A stretch of DNA of 12,103 nucleotides from Planctomycetaceae bacterium (lineage in GTDB: Bacteria; Planctomycetota; Phycisphaerae; Phycisphaerales; SM1A02), in NCBI GenBank assembly GCA_947474205.1, contig CANJIC010000041.1:1-12103 (forward strand), given 5' to 3'. Below are positions 1 through 7,531 of this stretch, one piece after another (the stretch's first letter is position 1; the number at the start of each line of letters is the position of its first letter). The position numbers were made by a program, and so were the translations under genes. The notes beneath the pieces were generated by a model. It was not told the DNA's origin and did not search any database. It saw nothing but the letters and a program-made list of their open reading frames with translations.

Positions 1-83
1 TTGATCAGGGTCTTGCCGGCGTTGCGCGACCTAATGACATTGACGCGTTTGTGCGCGGCAAGATTTACAACCCAACGTACTGA
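1..83 (+). CDS. C-terminal end of an unidentified protein (5' end outside window)
   Basis: A frame open from base 3 ends at TGA 81-83 and encodes 26 residues ending in AFVRGKIYNPTY. Codon choice (GCG, CGC, GGC, GAC) matches the coding style of the rest of the window. The ending, a short helix followed by an M/I-Y-x-P-x-Y-type tail, is reminiscent of the C-terminus of malic enzymes. That is only a weak visual resemblance over about 20 residues, so I assign no function. The gene converges on the metal ATPase at 186-2180, and I see no convincing terminator hairpin in the 102-base gap between them. Confidence 0.55.
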   Translation, partial: DQGLAGVARPNDIDAFVRGKIYNPTY

Positions 84-185
84 AAATGTATGGGCGATTG
101 ATTGACTGACATGTCTAGCGCGTGTGCTCTGTGCAATTCACTCACTATTCATTTGATAGAACATGAAGCGGCTTGGAGAATCGAT

Positions 186-2180
186 TTATTTTTTTGGTTC
201 ACGGAACGCCAGCAGTCGCAGGCCGTTGATCACCACCGCCACAGTGCTGCCTTCGTGCATGATCACGGCCAGCGTGGTTCCAATCAGGCCGCTTAAAGTC
301 AGCGGAATTAGAATGAAAACCATGCCCATGCTCACCGCGACATTTTGCCGGATGACTTTGCGCGCGAAACGCGCCAAGCCAATCGCAAATGGAATGCGCT
401 GCAAATCGTCGGCCATCAGCGCAATGTCCGCGGCCTCAAGCGCCACATCCGTGCCGCCGCGACCCATGGCAATTCCAACGGTGGCCATGGCCAGCGCGGG
501 CGCGTCATTCACGCCGTCGCCCACCATGCCAATGGCGTGATATTTTTCCAGCAGCGCTTTCACGCGGTTGATCTTGTCCTCGGGTAAAAGTTCCGCTTCG
601 ATTTCGTCAACGCCAACGTCGTTGGCAATGGATTGCGCCACGCCTTTGCGATCGCCTGTGAGCATGATGACGGGTCGAACATTCAGCGCGTGCAAAAGGC
701 GAATGGCTTCGGCGGCCTCGGCGCGCGGACGATCCGCAAGCGCGATGAAACCCAGAACTTTTTCGCCGCAACTCAACACGACAACGGTGTTGCCACTGGC
801 GTCGTGTTGCGCTAGAGCATTGTTCATGGTGTCGCTCAGCGCCGCGCCGCTTTCGCGCATAAGCCGCGCGGAACCCACTTCAATTATTTTTCCCGCCACA
901 GTTCCCGTTACACCCTTGCCTTTAATGGCGCTTACATTTTCGGCGGCGGCAACGTGAATATCTTTCGCCTCCGCGGCGCGCACAATGGCGCGCGCAATCG
1001 GGTGCTCACTGCGTTGCTCAATGGCGCTTGCTGTTTCCAAAAGTTGCCGCTCGCTCACGCCATCCGCGGTGAACATGCTGACAATTTGCGGACGACCATT
1101 GGTCAGCGTGCCAGTTTTATCAAGCGCAATGGCGCGAAGAATGGCGAGTCCTTCCAAATGCAAACCGCCTTTGATCAACACGCCAGATCGCGCGGCGCGG
1201 GCCACGCCAGAAAGAACCGCGGCGGGCGTGCTAATGGCAAGCGCGCATGGACTTGCTCCAACAAGCATGGCAATGGCGCGCAAAAGTGATTGGTCAAAGG
1301 GAAGCCATCCAAAATATGTTGGAATGACAAGCGCCAACACGGTGCCCACAACAACGCAAGGCACATACACGCGCGTGAACGCTTCCGCGGCGCGTTGAGT
1401 TTGCCCCTTCTGTTGCTGCGCGTCCTCCACCAAAAGAATCATGCGTGACATGGTGGATTGCGAACTTGGACGCGATACTCGAATCTCAAGGCTGCCATCA
1501 CCATTCACGGTGCCGGCGAAGACTTCATCGTTCACATCTTTTTCAACGGGCACGCTTTCGCCAGTGATTGGACTTTGATCAATGCTGCCGCTGCCCGCCA
1601 AAATAATTCCGTCGGCGGGCAGGCGCTCGCCCGGGCGCACCACCACGACATCGCCCACAACAAGTTGTTCCACGGCGATATCAATTTCTTGCGCGCCGCG
1701 TTTCACCTTTGCAAACTTGGGCGCCAACTTTCCCAGCGCGCGTATGGCCTTGCGCGACTGGCCCATTGCGTAATGTTCCAGCGCGTTTCCAAGCGAAAAC
1801 AGAAACAGCAGCAGTCCGCCGTCAATGCCTTCGCCAATCCACGCCGCGGCAATGGCGGCCACCACCATGAGAAAATCAACATCAAGACGGGCCTTCAATG
1901 CCATGCGCAGGCCAACAAGAAACGCGTTCCAGCCCGCCACCACATAGACCACGCCTAAGCATGCAAGAGCAACGGCATGATTGGTGACAACCCATTCGCG
2001 CGGAAGGCACGACTGAAGAAATGCATTGTGATCGGCCACAATCCAGCCACGCTGCAAGCACCATGCAAGTATTAAAAAAAAGCCGGCGACACATGGAATC
2101 CACAAATCGTTGCGCCACCAAGCGGGGGACGCTTCAGTGGAATTCATTTCTTCGCCGTGAGAATTTTGCGCGCCGCACAT
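186..2180 (-). CDS. P1B-4-type heavy-metal-transporting P-type ATPase (Co/Zn/Fe exporter class)
   Basis: This is an inner-membrane ATP-driven transition-metal pump of 664 residues. All P-type ATPase signatures are present: actuator TGES (206-209), phosphorylation site DKTGT (354-358), the P1B-specific HP dipeptide in SEHP (391-394), TGD (508-510) and GDGVND (554-559). The ion-site motifs are SPC (310-312) in the membrane helix before the P domain, instead of the CPC of copper or zinc/cadmium pumps, and HEGST (642-646) in the last membrane segment. In the family, SPC plus HEG(G/S)T defines subgroup P1B-4 (CoaT/CtpD-like), which exports Co, and in some members Zn, Fe or Ni. There is no N-terminal CxxC heavy-metal domain; hydrophobic helices begin near residue 27. 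An alternative start at ATG 2147 (653 residues), preceded by the purine-rich GCGAAGAA, is at least as likely as the ATG at 2180, which lacks a Shine-Dalgarno sequence. No metal-responsive regulator is adjacent. Family assignment is firm; the metal is inferred. Confidence 0.95.
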   Translation of the reverse strand: MCGAQNSHGEEMNSTEASPAWWRNDLWIPCVAGFFLILAWCLQRGWIVADHNAFLQSCLPREWVVTNHAVALACLGVVYVVAGWNAFLVGLRMALKARLDVDFLMVVAAIAAAWIGEGIDGGLLLFLFSLGNALEHYAMGQSRKAIRALGKLAPKFAKVKRGAQEIDIAVEQLVVGDVVVVRPGERLPADGIILAGSGSIDQSPITGESVPVEKDVNDEVFAGTVNGDGSLEIRVSRPSSQSTMSRMILLVEDAQQQKGQTQRAAEAFTRVYVPCVVVGTVLALVIPTYFGWLPFDQSLLRAIAMLVGASPCALAISTPAAVLSGVARAARSGVLIKGGLHLEGLAILRAIALDKTGTLTNGRPQIVSMFTADGVSERQLLETASAIEQRSEHPIARAIVRAAEAKDIHVAAAENVSAIKGKGVTGTVAGKIIEVGSARLMRESGAALSDTMNNALAQHDASGNTVVVLSCGEKVLGFIALADRPRAEAAEAIRLLHALNVRPVIMLTGDRKGVAQSIANDVGVDEIEAELLPEDKINRVKALLEKYHAIGMVGDGVNDAPALAMATVGIAMGRGGTDVALEAADIALMADDLQRIPFAIGLARFARKVIRQNVAVSMGMVFILIPLTLSGLIGTTLAVIMHEGSTVAVVINGLRLLAFREPKK

Positions 2181-2325
2181 GGCGTGAAGATAGCGGCGAT
2201 TGTTTCACCCAACAGACTTGATCATGCAAACTTTGTAAGAAAGACGCGGGCGTTCATGGGCTTGCATTGAAATTGGTCGCCACAAAAATTGCGTTCAGAC
2301 GCATGCGCGGCGCCATGAAGAACGC

Positions 2326-2967
2326 GTGGACATGGTTAGAATGATTCGCATGGATGAATTTACATTTCCACCACCAACGCCCAGCGATTTGGGCGACAAA
2401 GAAATTGTCCGTGAAAGCGACGCGCTCGACGGCGTGCGCGTTGCCTTGCTTGTCACTGGTGGAATTGCCGCCATGAAGACTCCGTTTGTGGCGCGCGCGC
2501 TTCGCCGACATGGAGCCAGCGTGATCGCATTTTGCACTGAAGAAGCTCTGCGCTACGTGGCGCAAGACGCCTTGGCGTGGAGCACGAATTCACCCGTCAT
2601 CACCAAACTTTCCGCCAGCGCCGAGCATCTCAGCGACGACGCGCCGTTTGATGTGTACTTGGTCGCGCCCGCGACCGCCGCAAGCATTGGCCGCATGGCG
2701 CATGGCATTGCCGAGGGCGCGGTCGGCGCCACGCTTGCCTGCGCGATTGGAAGAATGGAGCAGGGCAGGGCGAAAGTTTTGGTGGCCCCAACCATGCACG
2801 GCGCCATGCACAATTCTATTTTGGTGAAAGCGCTTCGCGAATTGAACGACATTGGCGTTCGGATTATTCCGCCGCGCGACGCGTATGGAAAACATAATTT
2901 GCCCGACGACGCGGCGCTTGTTCAAGAAGTCTGCGCCGCGGCCGTGGCATTGAAAGCTCGGCGCTAG
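2326..2967 (+). CDS. Single-domain flavoprotein of the CoaC/Dfp (phosphopantothenoylcysteine decarboxylase-like) family
   Basis: This protein of about 211 residues has the Rossmann-like fold signatures of FMN-dependent cysteine decarboxylases: TGGIAA at 44-49, the catalytic-type His101 in the AEHL segment, APATAASIGRMAHGIAE (114-130) and APTMHGAMHN (154-163). In CoaC, this domain decarboxylates 4'-phosphopantothenoyl-cysteine in coenzyme A synthesis and is usually fused to CoaB. Here CoaB is absent, and key motifs differ from the usual PATAN and PAMN: both Asn residues are replaced (by Ala and His). I also find no Cys at the usual substrate-clamp position near 182-192. It may therefore be a paralogue acting on another substrate. 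The N-terminal 35 residues are an extension before the fold. The first possible start is GTG 2326; ATG 2332, about 9 bases after GAAGAA, is preferred, and ATG 2341 or 2350 are also possible. It is divergent from the metal ATPase. Confidence 0.85.
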   Translation: MDMVRMIRMDEFTFPPPTPSDLGDKEIVRESDALDGVRVALLVTGGIAAMKTPFVARALRRHGASVIAFCTEEALRYVAQDALAWSTNSPVITKLSASAEHLSDDAPFDVYLVAPATAASIGRMAHGIAEGAVGATLACAIGRMEQGRAKVLVAPTMHGAMHNSILVKALRELNDIGVRIIPPRDAYGKHNLPDDAALVQEVCAAAVALKARR

Positions 2968-3034
2968 TGTGTGTGCGGTAAATTATGTTCATACTTTTTT
3001 CTGACGCAGCGAATCACCTGAAAGGATTCCATTC

Positions 3035-4510
3035 ATGGTTGCTCTGATATCAACTCCGCATCGGTTCTGGTCTGGACAAGGAATCTTTTTCACGCTTCAA
3101 GTGGCCACATGTTGCATGTTGACGCACCTTGCATCGTGCCAGACGCCGGCGTCAATGCCCGTGCAAGAATCAACCGTGGCGCAAACTGCAGCGCCAACTT
3201 CAACACCCGCTTTAACCAAGGGAAAATCAGCGGATTTCATTTCATTACCAGAGCCAGCCAAGGGGCCACTTGTGAAACTGACGCGTGAAACTCAAATTGT
3301 TGAAGCGCCTGGACCAACCGTGTCGCCCGCGTTTGGAAATGTTCTTGCTTTCGCCGGTGATCGCCTGATCATTGGTGGCGCGGTCCTGGCGCGCAACAAT
3401 GGTGGTCAGGGACAACTGTGCACATTCTCCATTCAGGACGAAAAATGGAAATCAATTTCAGAAATGGTTCAAGTGCAAGGGATGGCACCGGAGGAGTTCG
3501 CAATTCAGCGCATACTTGGTGATCCAGAATTCTTGTTGACAAATATTTCACGTAAGACAAAGTCAAGCGAAATTATTTCATTTATTCCCGCGCAAGGCCG
3601 TGAAGCGTGGAAGCAGTCTGGCTCCATCAAAGCGCCAGAGAAGGAGAATATTCTCAATTTTGCGGCCGCCATGGCGCTCAGCAATAATATTTTAGCCGTG
3701 AGCGAGGTGAGCACGCGCCCAAATCAAAAAGATGAGGATTTTTCTTCTAGTCCCCGCGTCTTTATTTTCGCGCGCACGCCAGAAGGTTGGAAAGCGCAGG
3801 GCGCAATTCAGCGCGACGCCAAGAACACGCCGTGGTGGTTCGGTATTTCAATCGCCTTGGATGGAGACACGTTGGCGGTGGGAAATCCAAACGCCTTGCT
3901 TCCATTTACCACGGACAAATTGCGTCCCAGTCTTGAGCCCGCCATGGTTTGCATCTATACAAAGAGCGCGACGGGATGGAAACTTCAGCAAGAAATTGCA
4001 AGCACGGGTTTAAGTCCTTGGCAGGGCTTCGGCGTGAATGTTGCAATGAAGGGAGATCTTCTGGCGGTGCGATCGGTGAATCCATCCAACCGCGAGGATG
4101 AAATTGATGTGAACGTGTTGCGACGCGTCGACGGTCGATGGATTTCGGAAGGCGCGCTGAACCCTGGACAAGGCGTGACCAAAGGCAAAGGCTATGGATT
4201 TGCGCTTGCGATTGATCAAGGAAGAGTTTGTGTGGGCGACGCGCTTGCCGTTGAAGGAAAAGATACAAATGGCCGTGTGTTTGTATTTGAAAAGGGCGCA
4301 AATGGTTGGCAAGAAAAATGGCGGCTTGCGCCAAAGGCATTGGTGTCACCCAATTCATTTGGAACTGCTCTTGCGGTTAAGTGGCCGTGGATTGCGGTGG
4401 GGCGCGTGCGCAGTGAGCGACTTGGAATTGAGCCTGGAGGAGCGTTGCTATTTAAATTGGACGCACTCGCTCAGACATCCGCCGCGCCCAAGTCGGATGA
4501 AATTAAATAA
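3035..4510 (+). CDS. Putative lipoprotein with FG-GAP-type beta-propeller repeats
   Basis: This 491-residue protein has no enzyme motif. It begins with a hydrophobic segment (17-34) ending in LASC, which fits a lipobox with Cys35 as the lipidated residue. A Thr/Pro/Ala-rich linker to about residue 80 follows. The body holds about six degenerate repeats, each with a hydrophobic-Ala-hydrophobic stretch such as ISIALDGDTLAVGNP, then a loop, then an F-x-F/VFIF-type strand and G-W (for example EGWK, TGWK, NGWQ). This is the layout of FG-GAP_2 propellers seen in many planctomycete secreted proteins, where they are thought to mediate binding or adhesion. The start is well supported: AAAGGA at 3021-3026 lies 8 bases before the ATG. 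The protein is probably exported and anchored to a membrane; its ligand is unknown. Unlike typical family members, the repeats lack a clear DxDxDG calcium loop. Confidence 0.8.
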   Translation: MVALISTPHRFWSGQGIFFTLQVATCCMLTHLASCQTPASMPVQESTVAQTAAPTSTPALTKGKSADFISLPEPAKGPLVKLTRETQIVEAPGPTVSPAFGNVLAFAGDRLIIGGAVLARNNGGQGQLCTFSIQDEKWKSISEMVQVQGMAPEEFAIQRILGDPEFLLTNISRKTKSSEIISFIPAQGREAWKQSGSIKAPEKENILNFAAAMALSNNILAVSEVSTRPNQKDEDFSSSPRVFIFARTPEGWKAQGAIQRDAKNTPWWFGISIALDGDTLAVGNPNALLPFTTDKLRPSLEPAMVCIYTKSATGWKLQQEIASTGLSPWQGFGVNVAMKGDLLAVRSVNPSNREDEIDVNVLRRVDGRWISEGALNPGQGVTKGKGYGFALAIDQGRVCVGDALAVEGKDTNGRVFVFEKGANGWQEKWRLAPKALVSPNSFGTALAVKWPWIAVGRVRSERLGIEPGGALLFKLDALAQTSAAPKSDEIK

Positions 4511-4519
4511 ATTTTATTT
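4505..4519. terminator. AT-only inverted repeat spanning both convergent stop codons
   Basis: AAATAA (4505-4510), a 3-base spacer and TTATTT (4514-4519) form a perfect 6-bp inverted repeat. Each arm contains the stop codon of one of the two convergent genes. With only A-T pairs it is a weak hairpin and might act as a minimal bidirectional terminator, or simply reflect two facing TAA codons. Confidence 0.25.
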
Positions 4520-4834
4520 CCACCAACGAACGCTGAAAGCAAGAAACAATGCGCCGGCCGCCAATTCAAATGGGCGTTCCCAACCTTCAGGCCACTTTGT
4601 GGGAGCCAAGGTATTCAGCAAGATCATGATTGCAACAAGTATGCCGCACCAAATCGCGCTTTGATTTTTTCCCGCCAAGAATGCGCTGACCGCGGCCACG
4701 CAGCAACACGTGGGACGAAGCCACCTATCCGCCTCGGGAATCCATGCTTGGGTTAAAATTTCAAACTGATACGCACCCATGGTCAACAACCACGCGCCAG
4801 CAAGTGCATTTACGATTAACCACCATCGACTCAT
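4514..4834 (-). CDS. Small multi-pass membrane protein, possibly DUF6804-like
   Basis: This protein of 106 residues has about four hydrophobic segments: 6-20, 41-54, 61-76 and 88-103. Its second half carries a pattern N-x-L-x-P followed by WERPFE and another membrane helix. This recalls the small DUF6804 family (a basic residue plus Cys before helix 2, and N-P-x-x-P before the last helix); the match is by eye and tentative. A CCC triplet sits at the start of the second helix. The start at ATG 4834 follows a weak AGGCGA about 5 bases upstream. The stop codon lies 3 bases from that of the converging propeller gene. Function is unknown; the length and complete frame with planctomycete-like codon use suggest it is real. 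Confidence 0.7.
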   Translation of the reverse strand: MSRWWLIVNALAGAWLLTMGAYQFEILTQAWIPEADRWLRPTCCCVAAVSAFLAGKNQSAIWCGILVAIMILLNTLAPTKWPEGWERPFELAAGALFLAFSVRWWK

Positions 4835-4897
4835 ATTCGCCTATCGGTTAAATACGTCCTTTGGCTACACTTGGGCGTACTCAAGAAATCGCCATGT

Positions 4898-4970
4898 TTG
4901 ACACAATTCAATTTGCATTTTTGCAATATTTCACTTGCCACACAATTCAAATTACAAAAATATTAATGGC
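4898..4970 (+). promoter_or_regulatory. Possible promoter/operator region of the ThrE-like exporter gene
   Basis: In the AT-rich 217-base gap before the exporter, TTGACA occurs at 4898-4903 and TATTAAT at 4961-4967. No pair has an ideal -35/-10 spacing. The 11-mer ACACAATTCAA appears twice as a direct repeat, at 4901-4911 and 4940-4950, 39 bases apart (close to four helical turns). It could bind a regulator, but nothing here proves that. Confidence 0.3.
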
Positions 4971-5051
4971 GTTGCTCTATCTTTGCGCCGCATTGCCACC
5001 TTTTCTTAGCAATTGGTTCTGGTTCGGTGTCCAACATCAGCAGGCAATATC

Positions 5052-6299
5052 ATGACTCAGTTGCCAACGTCATTTCAAGAACCCAAACAAGACTTGGACA
5101 CCAAGGCCGAAGCTGAAATTTTTTTGGTGGAGTGCGCAAGGGCGTTGCATCGCTACGGAGCGCCCGCGCATGTATTGGAGGCGGAGATGGTGCGCACGGG
5201 ATCGCGCCTGGCAATCGCCGTGCAAATTTTCAGCCTTCCCACCTATCTCGCCATCTCTGTTGGGCCGCTTGACCGACAGCGCACATTTCATTTGCGCGTG
5301 GACCCTGGCTCCATTCAATTAAGTAGCCGCGATGAAATGCACGCGATACAGCGCCAAGTTTTGCAGGGTGAATTAACGTGCGCGCAAGGCACGCGCGCGC
5401 TTCGTGAATTGCATTTGCGGCCAAGTGATTTTGGAATGGTCTGGCAAATGATCGCCTACGGATTATCCGCGGCCGCCGCCGCTCGATTTTTCACCGGTGG
5501 CATTCGCGAAATTCTGGCAAGCGCAATACTTGGCATGTTGATTGGAACCATGGTTGTTCTATTGAATATGCGCCGGGACCGCGCTGCGGTCACCGAGTTT
5601 GTGGCGGGAATTGTGGCCTCGCTTGGAGCGTGGTCGTTGGCCTGGATTTTTCCGCCAGTGGCCACCAACATTGTTGTGCTGGCCAGCATAGTGTCGTTGT
5701 TGCCGGGCTACACGCTCACCACTTCATTGACCGAGGTCGCCACGCGCAATTTGGCAAGCGGTGGAAGTCGATTTGTTGGCGCGGCCATGACATTGCTGGC
5801 GCTGGGCTTTGGCGTGGCCATTGGCGACAAAATTCTTGAGCATCTTCCATCAATTCAAAGCGCGGTCAGTGACCCATTGTTGCCATGGACCATTCTTCCA
5901 GCGGCATTCTCAATTGCATTGGCCATGTTGATTTTGTTGCAAGCAAAAATGAGCGACAGTTTTATTATTTTGTGCGCCGTGTTGTTGGGTTTATATGGCG
6001 CGCGATTTGGCGCCGTGTTGGTTGGCCCGCAACTTGGCGTGTGCATTGGCGCGTTTCTGGTCAGCTTGACTGGAAATATTTTCAGCCATGTCACCAAGCG
6101 TTCGCCCAACATGGTCATTGCACCAGGATTGATTCCATTGGTGCCCGGTTCGCTTGGCATGCGTGGCGCCGGGGCGTTATTTCACAACGACGCGGCAAGC
6201 GGCGCAAGTTGGGCCATTGCGGCGTTGGTTGTGGCGGGATCTTTGGTGGCCGGACTATTGGCGGCCAATGTTTTTGTTCCGCCGCGGCGAACGGCCTGA
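5052..6299 (+). CDS. ThrE/YjjP-family threonine/serine exporter-like membrane protein
   Basis: This 415-residue inner-membrane protein has the two-domain layout of the ThrE family (DUF1212 plus ThrE_2). A soluble N-terminal part with HRYGAP (33-38) is followed by about ten hydrophobic segments from residue 130 to the end. Family motifs are the block starting LLPGYTLTTS (216-225) and continuing LTEVATRNLASGG, and APGLIPLVPGSLGMRG (357-372) in the second half. Characterised members (Corynebacterium ThrE) export threonine and serine using the proton gradient; YjjP/YjjB of E. coli exports succinate. The substrate is therefore uncertain. Both halves are fused in one chain, as in actinobacterial ThrE rather than the split YjjP/YjjB. 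I chose ATG 5052, with AGCAGG about 7 bases upstream, over the in-frame TTG at 5013. It converges on nagZ. Confidence 0.9.
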   Translation: MTQLPTSFQEPKQDLDTKAEAEIFLVECARALHRYGAPAHVLEAEMVRTGSRLAIAVQIFSLPTYLAISVGPLDRQRTFHLRVDPGSIQLSSRDEMHAIQRQVLQGELTCAQGTRALRELHLRPSDFGMVWQMIAYGLSAAAAARFFTGGIREILASAILGMLIGTMVVLLNMRRDRAAVTEFVAGIVASLGAWSLAWIFPPVATNIVVLASIVSLLPGYTLTTSLTEVATRNLASGGSRFVGAAMTLLALGFGVAIGDKILEHLPSIQSAVSDPLLPWTILPAAFSIALAMLILLQAKMSDSFIILCAVLLGLYGARFGAVLVGPQLGVCIGAFLVSLTGNIFSHVTKRSPNMVIAPGLIPLVPGSLGMRGAGALFHNDAASGASWAIAALVVAGSLVAGLLAANVFVPPRRTA

Positions 6300-6360
6300 G
6301 ACAATCTTCAATAGGTCACGCACGCATTGGCATACACCACGCGGGTGATTTCAATTTATT

Positions 6361-7344
6361 TCATATGTTCGCGTGCGTGTTCAGCACAACATCAAGTCGT
6401 CGCTTGGAGTGCGCAAGTCGCTCGTGTGAAATGCGGCCACTGGCAATGGCGCCCGCAAGAGCGTCAATCACTTTGTGTTGAACAGGCAAGTTCTTGCACA
6501 CCAATAGCGTGTCGCAACCAGCCATCACGGCGCGCACCGCGGCGTCACCAATTTCAAAGCGGTCGGCCACGGCTTTCATTTCCAAATCGTCGGTCAAAAT
6601 CAACCCATCAAAGCCCAGCGCGTTGCGCAAAAGACCTGTGATCACTTTGGCGCTGAGTGTCCCTGGCACTTCTGAATCGATGGCTTCAAACACAACATGC
6701 GCCGACATGATGGCGGCAATGCCGGCTTGAATCGCGGCGCGAAATGGAATAAATTCCAATTGCTCCAGGCGCGCGAGCGCGTGCGGCAATTTTGGCAAAT
6801 CAAAATGACTGTCCATGTCGGTGTCGCCATGCCCAGGAAAATGTTTTCCGCACGCCGCCACGCCACACTCTTGCATGGCGCGCACGCACGCCACGCCAAG
6901 GTGCGCCACCACATTGGCGTCATGGCTGAATGATCGATCGCCAATCACAGGATTCTTCGCATTGCTGTCCACATCCAAAATTGGAGCCAAGTTCATGTTT
7001 ACGCCGCAGGCGCGTAATGCCAACGCGGTGTCGCGGGTCCACTGCGCAACCGCATGCACGCCTTGCGCGCCTAAAAGTCGCGCGCTTGGTTGCTCTGGAA
7101 ATGGCGCGCCACAAAAACGCAGCACGCGTCCGCCCTCTTGGTCAACGCTAATCAACACATTCGCGCCCGCAGCTTTGCGAATAGCCGCGGTGAGTTGCGT
7201 GAGTTGCGCGGCGTTCTGGTAATTGCGGGAAAATAAAATAACATTGCGTACCCCGCGTGCAAGTAATTCGGTCTCGGCTGCAAGCAGGGTGGTGCCCGCT
7301 ATGCCAATACACATAAACCCATGCGCGTTCACGCCACGCTCCAT
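6361..7344 (-). CDS. nagZ: Glycoside hydrolase family 3 beta-N-acetylhexosaminidase (NagZ)
   Basis: This 327-residue cytoplasmic enzyme is expected to remove N-acetylglucosamine from GlcNAc-anhydromuramyl peptides during peptidoglycan recycling. It is a single GH3 TIM barrel, the usual NagZ length. It has DQEGGRV (68-74), the NagZ-specific loop KHFPGHGDTDMDSH (167-180) that carries the Asp-His acid/base pair, and TDDLEM (251-256) with Asp252 as the expected nucleophile. There is no signal peptide and no second GH3 domain. The N-terminus (GFMCIGIAGTTL) begins at the usual place, which supports the ATG at 7344, though no Shine-Dalgarno sequence is visible; an inverted repeat sits in its position. 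It lies downstream of the secreted protease on the same strand, 187 bases away, and converges on the exporter gene. Confidence 0.94.
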   Translation of the reverse strand: MERGVNAHGFMCIGIAGTTLLAAETELLARGVRNVILFSRNYQNAAQLTQLTAAIRKAAGANVLISVDQEGGRVLRFCGAPFPEQPSARLLGAQGVHAVAQWTRDTALALRACGVNMNLAPILDVDSNAKNPVIGDRSFSHDANVVAHLGVACVRAMQECGVAACGKHFPGHGDTDMDSHFDLPKLPHALARLEQLEFIPFRAAIQAGIAAIMSAHVVFEAIDSEVPGTLSAKVITGLLRNALGFDGLILTDDLEMKAVADRFEIGDAAVRAVMAGCDTLLVCKNLPVQHKVIDALAGAIASGRISHERLAHSKRRLDVVLNTHANI

Positions 7345-7345
7345 T

Positions 7346-7357
7346 GCAACTGGTTGC
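7346..7357 (-). promoter_or_regulatory. Inverted repeat directly upstream of the nagZ start codon
   Basis: GCAACCAGTTGC, read on the minus strand, has 5-bp arms around two bases and ends one base before the ATG. It occupies the place where a ribosome-binding site would be. It could be an operator or a small structure affecting initiation; a 12-bp palindrome of this kind can also occur by chance. Confidence 0.25.
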
Positions 7358-7419
7358 TGTGATCAACGCGGGGCGGGAACATTGCAATTTTTACCTGAAC
7401 AAGCACGCTCTTATCTTCG

Positions 7420-7431
7420 CTTAAATTTAAG
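7420..7431. promoter_or_regulatory. Perfect AT-rich palindrome CTTAAATTTAAG in the protease-nagZ gap
   Basis: A 12-bp perfect palindrome lies about 76 bases upstream of nagZ, in an AT-rich stretch between two genes of the same strand. It could be a regulator site or part of a promoter. No -35/-10 pair is convincing, and no T-tailed terminator hairpin is visible after the protease gene. Confidence 0.2.
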
Positions 7432-7531
7432 ATTTATGCCGCGCATAAAGAGCGCAACAATATGGATGTGTGCAATAGTCATACGACTCATCCCGCGCAA
7501 GTTGAACGTAAATACATTCTTTCAATGCCAA

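Noticed and set aside
163..2000. Several + strand frames of 60-166 codons opposite the metal ATPase
   Set aside because: The minus-strand frame contains all P-type ATPase motifs without a break; the + strand translations are Ser/Ala/Arg-rich shadows.
4861..5055. 64-residue + strand frame in the gap before the exporter
   Set aside because: It needs a TTG start without a ribosome-binding site, overlaps the exporter start, and sits in AT-rich DNA that looks like a promoter region.
6336..6360. CACC-ACGCG-GGTG hairpin followed by T-rich DNA between the exporter and nagZ
   Set aside because: Only a 4-bp stem and an interrupted T tract; too weak to call as a terminator.
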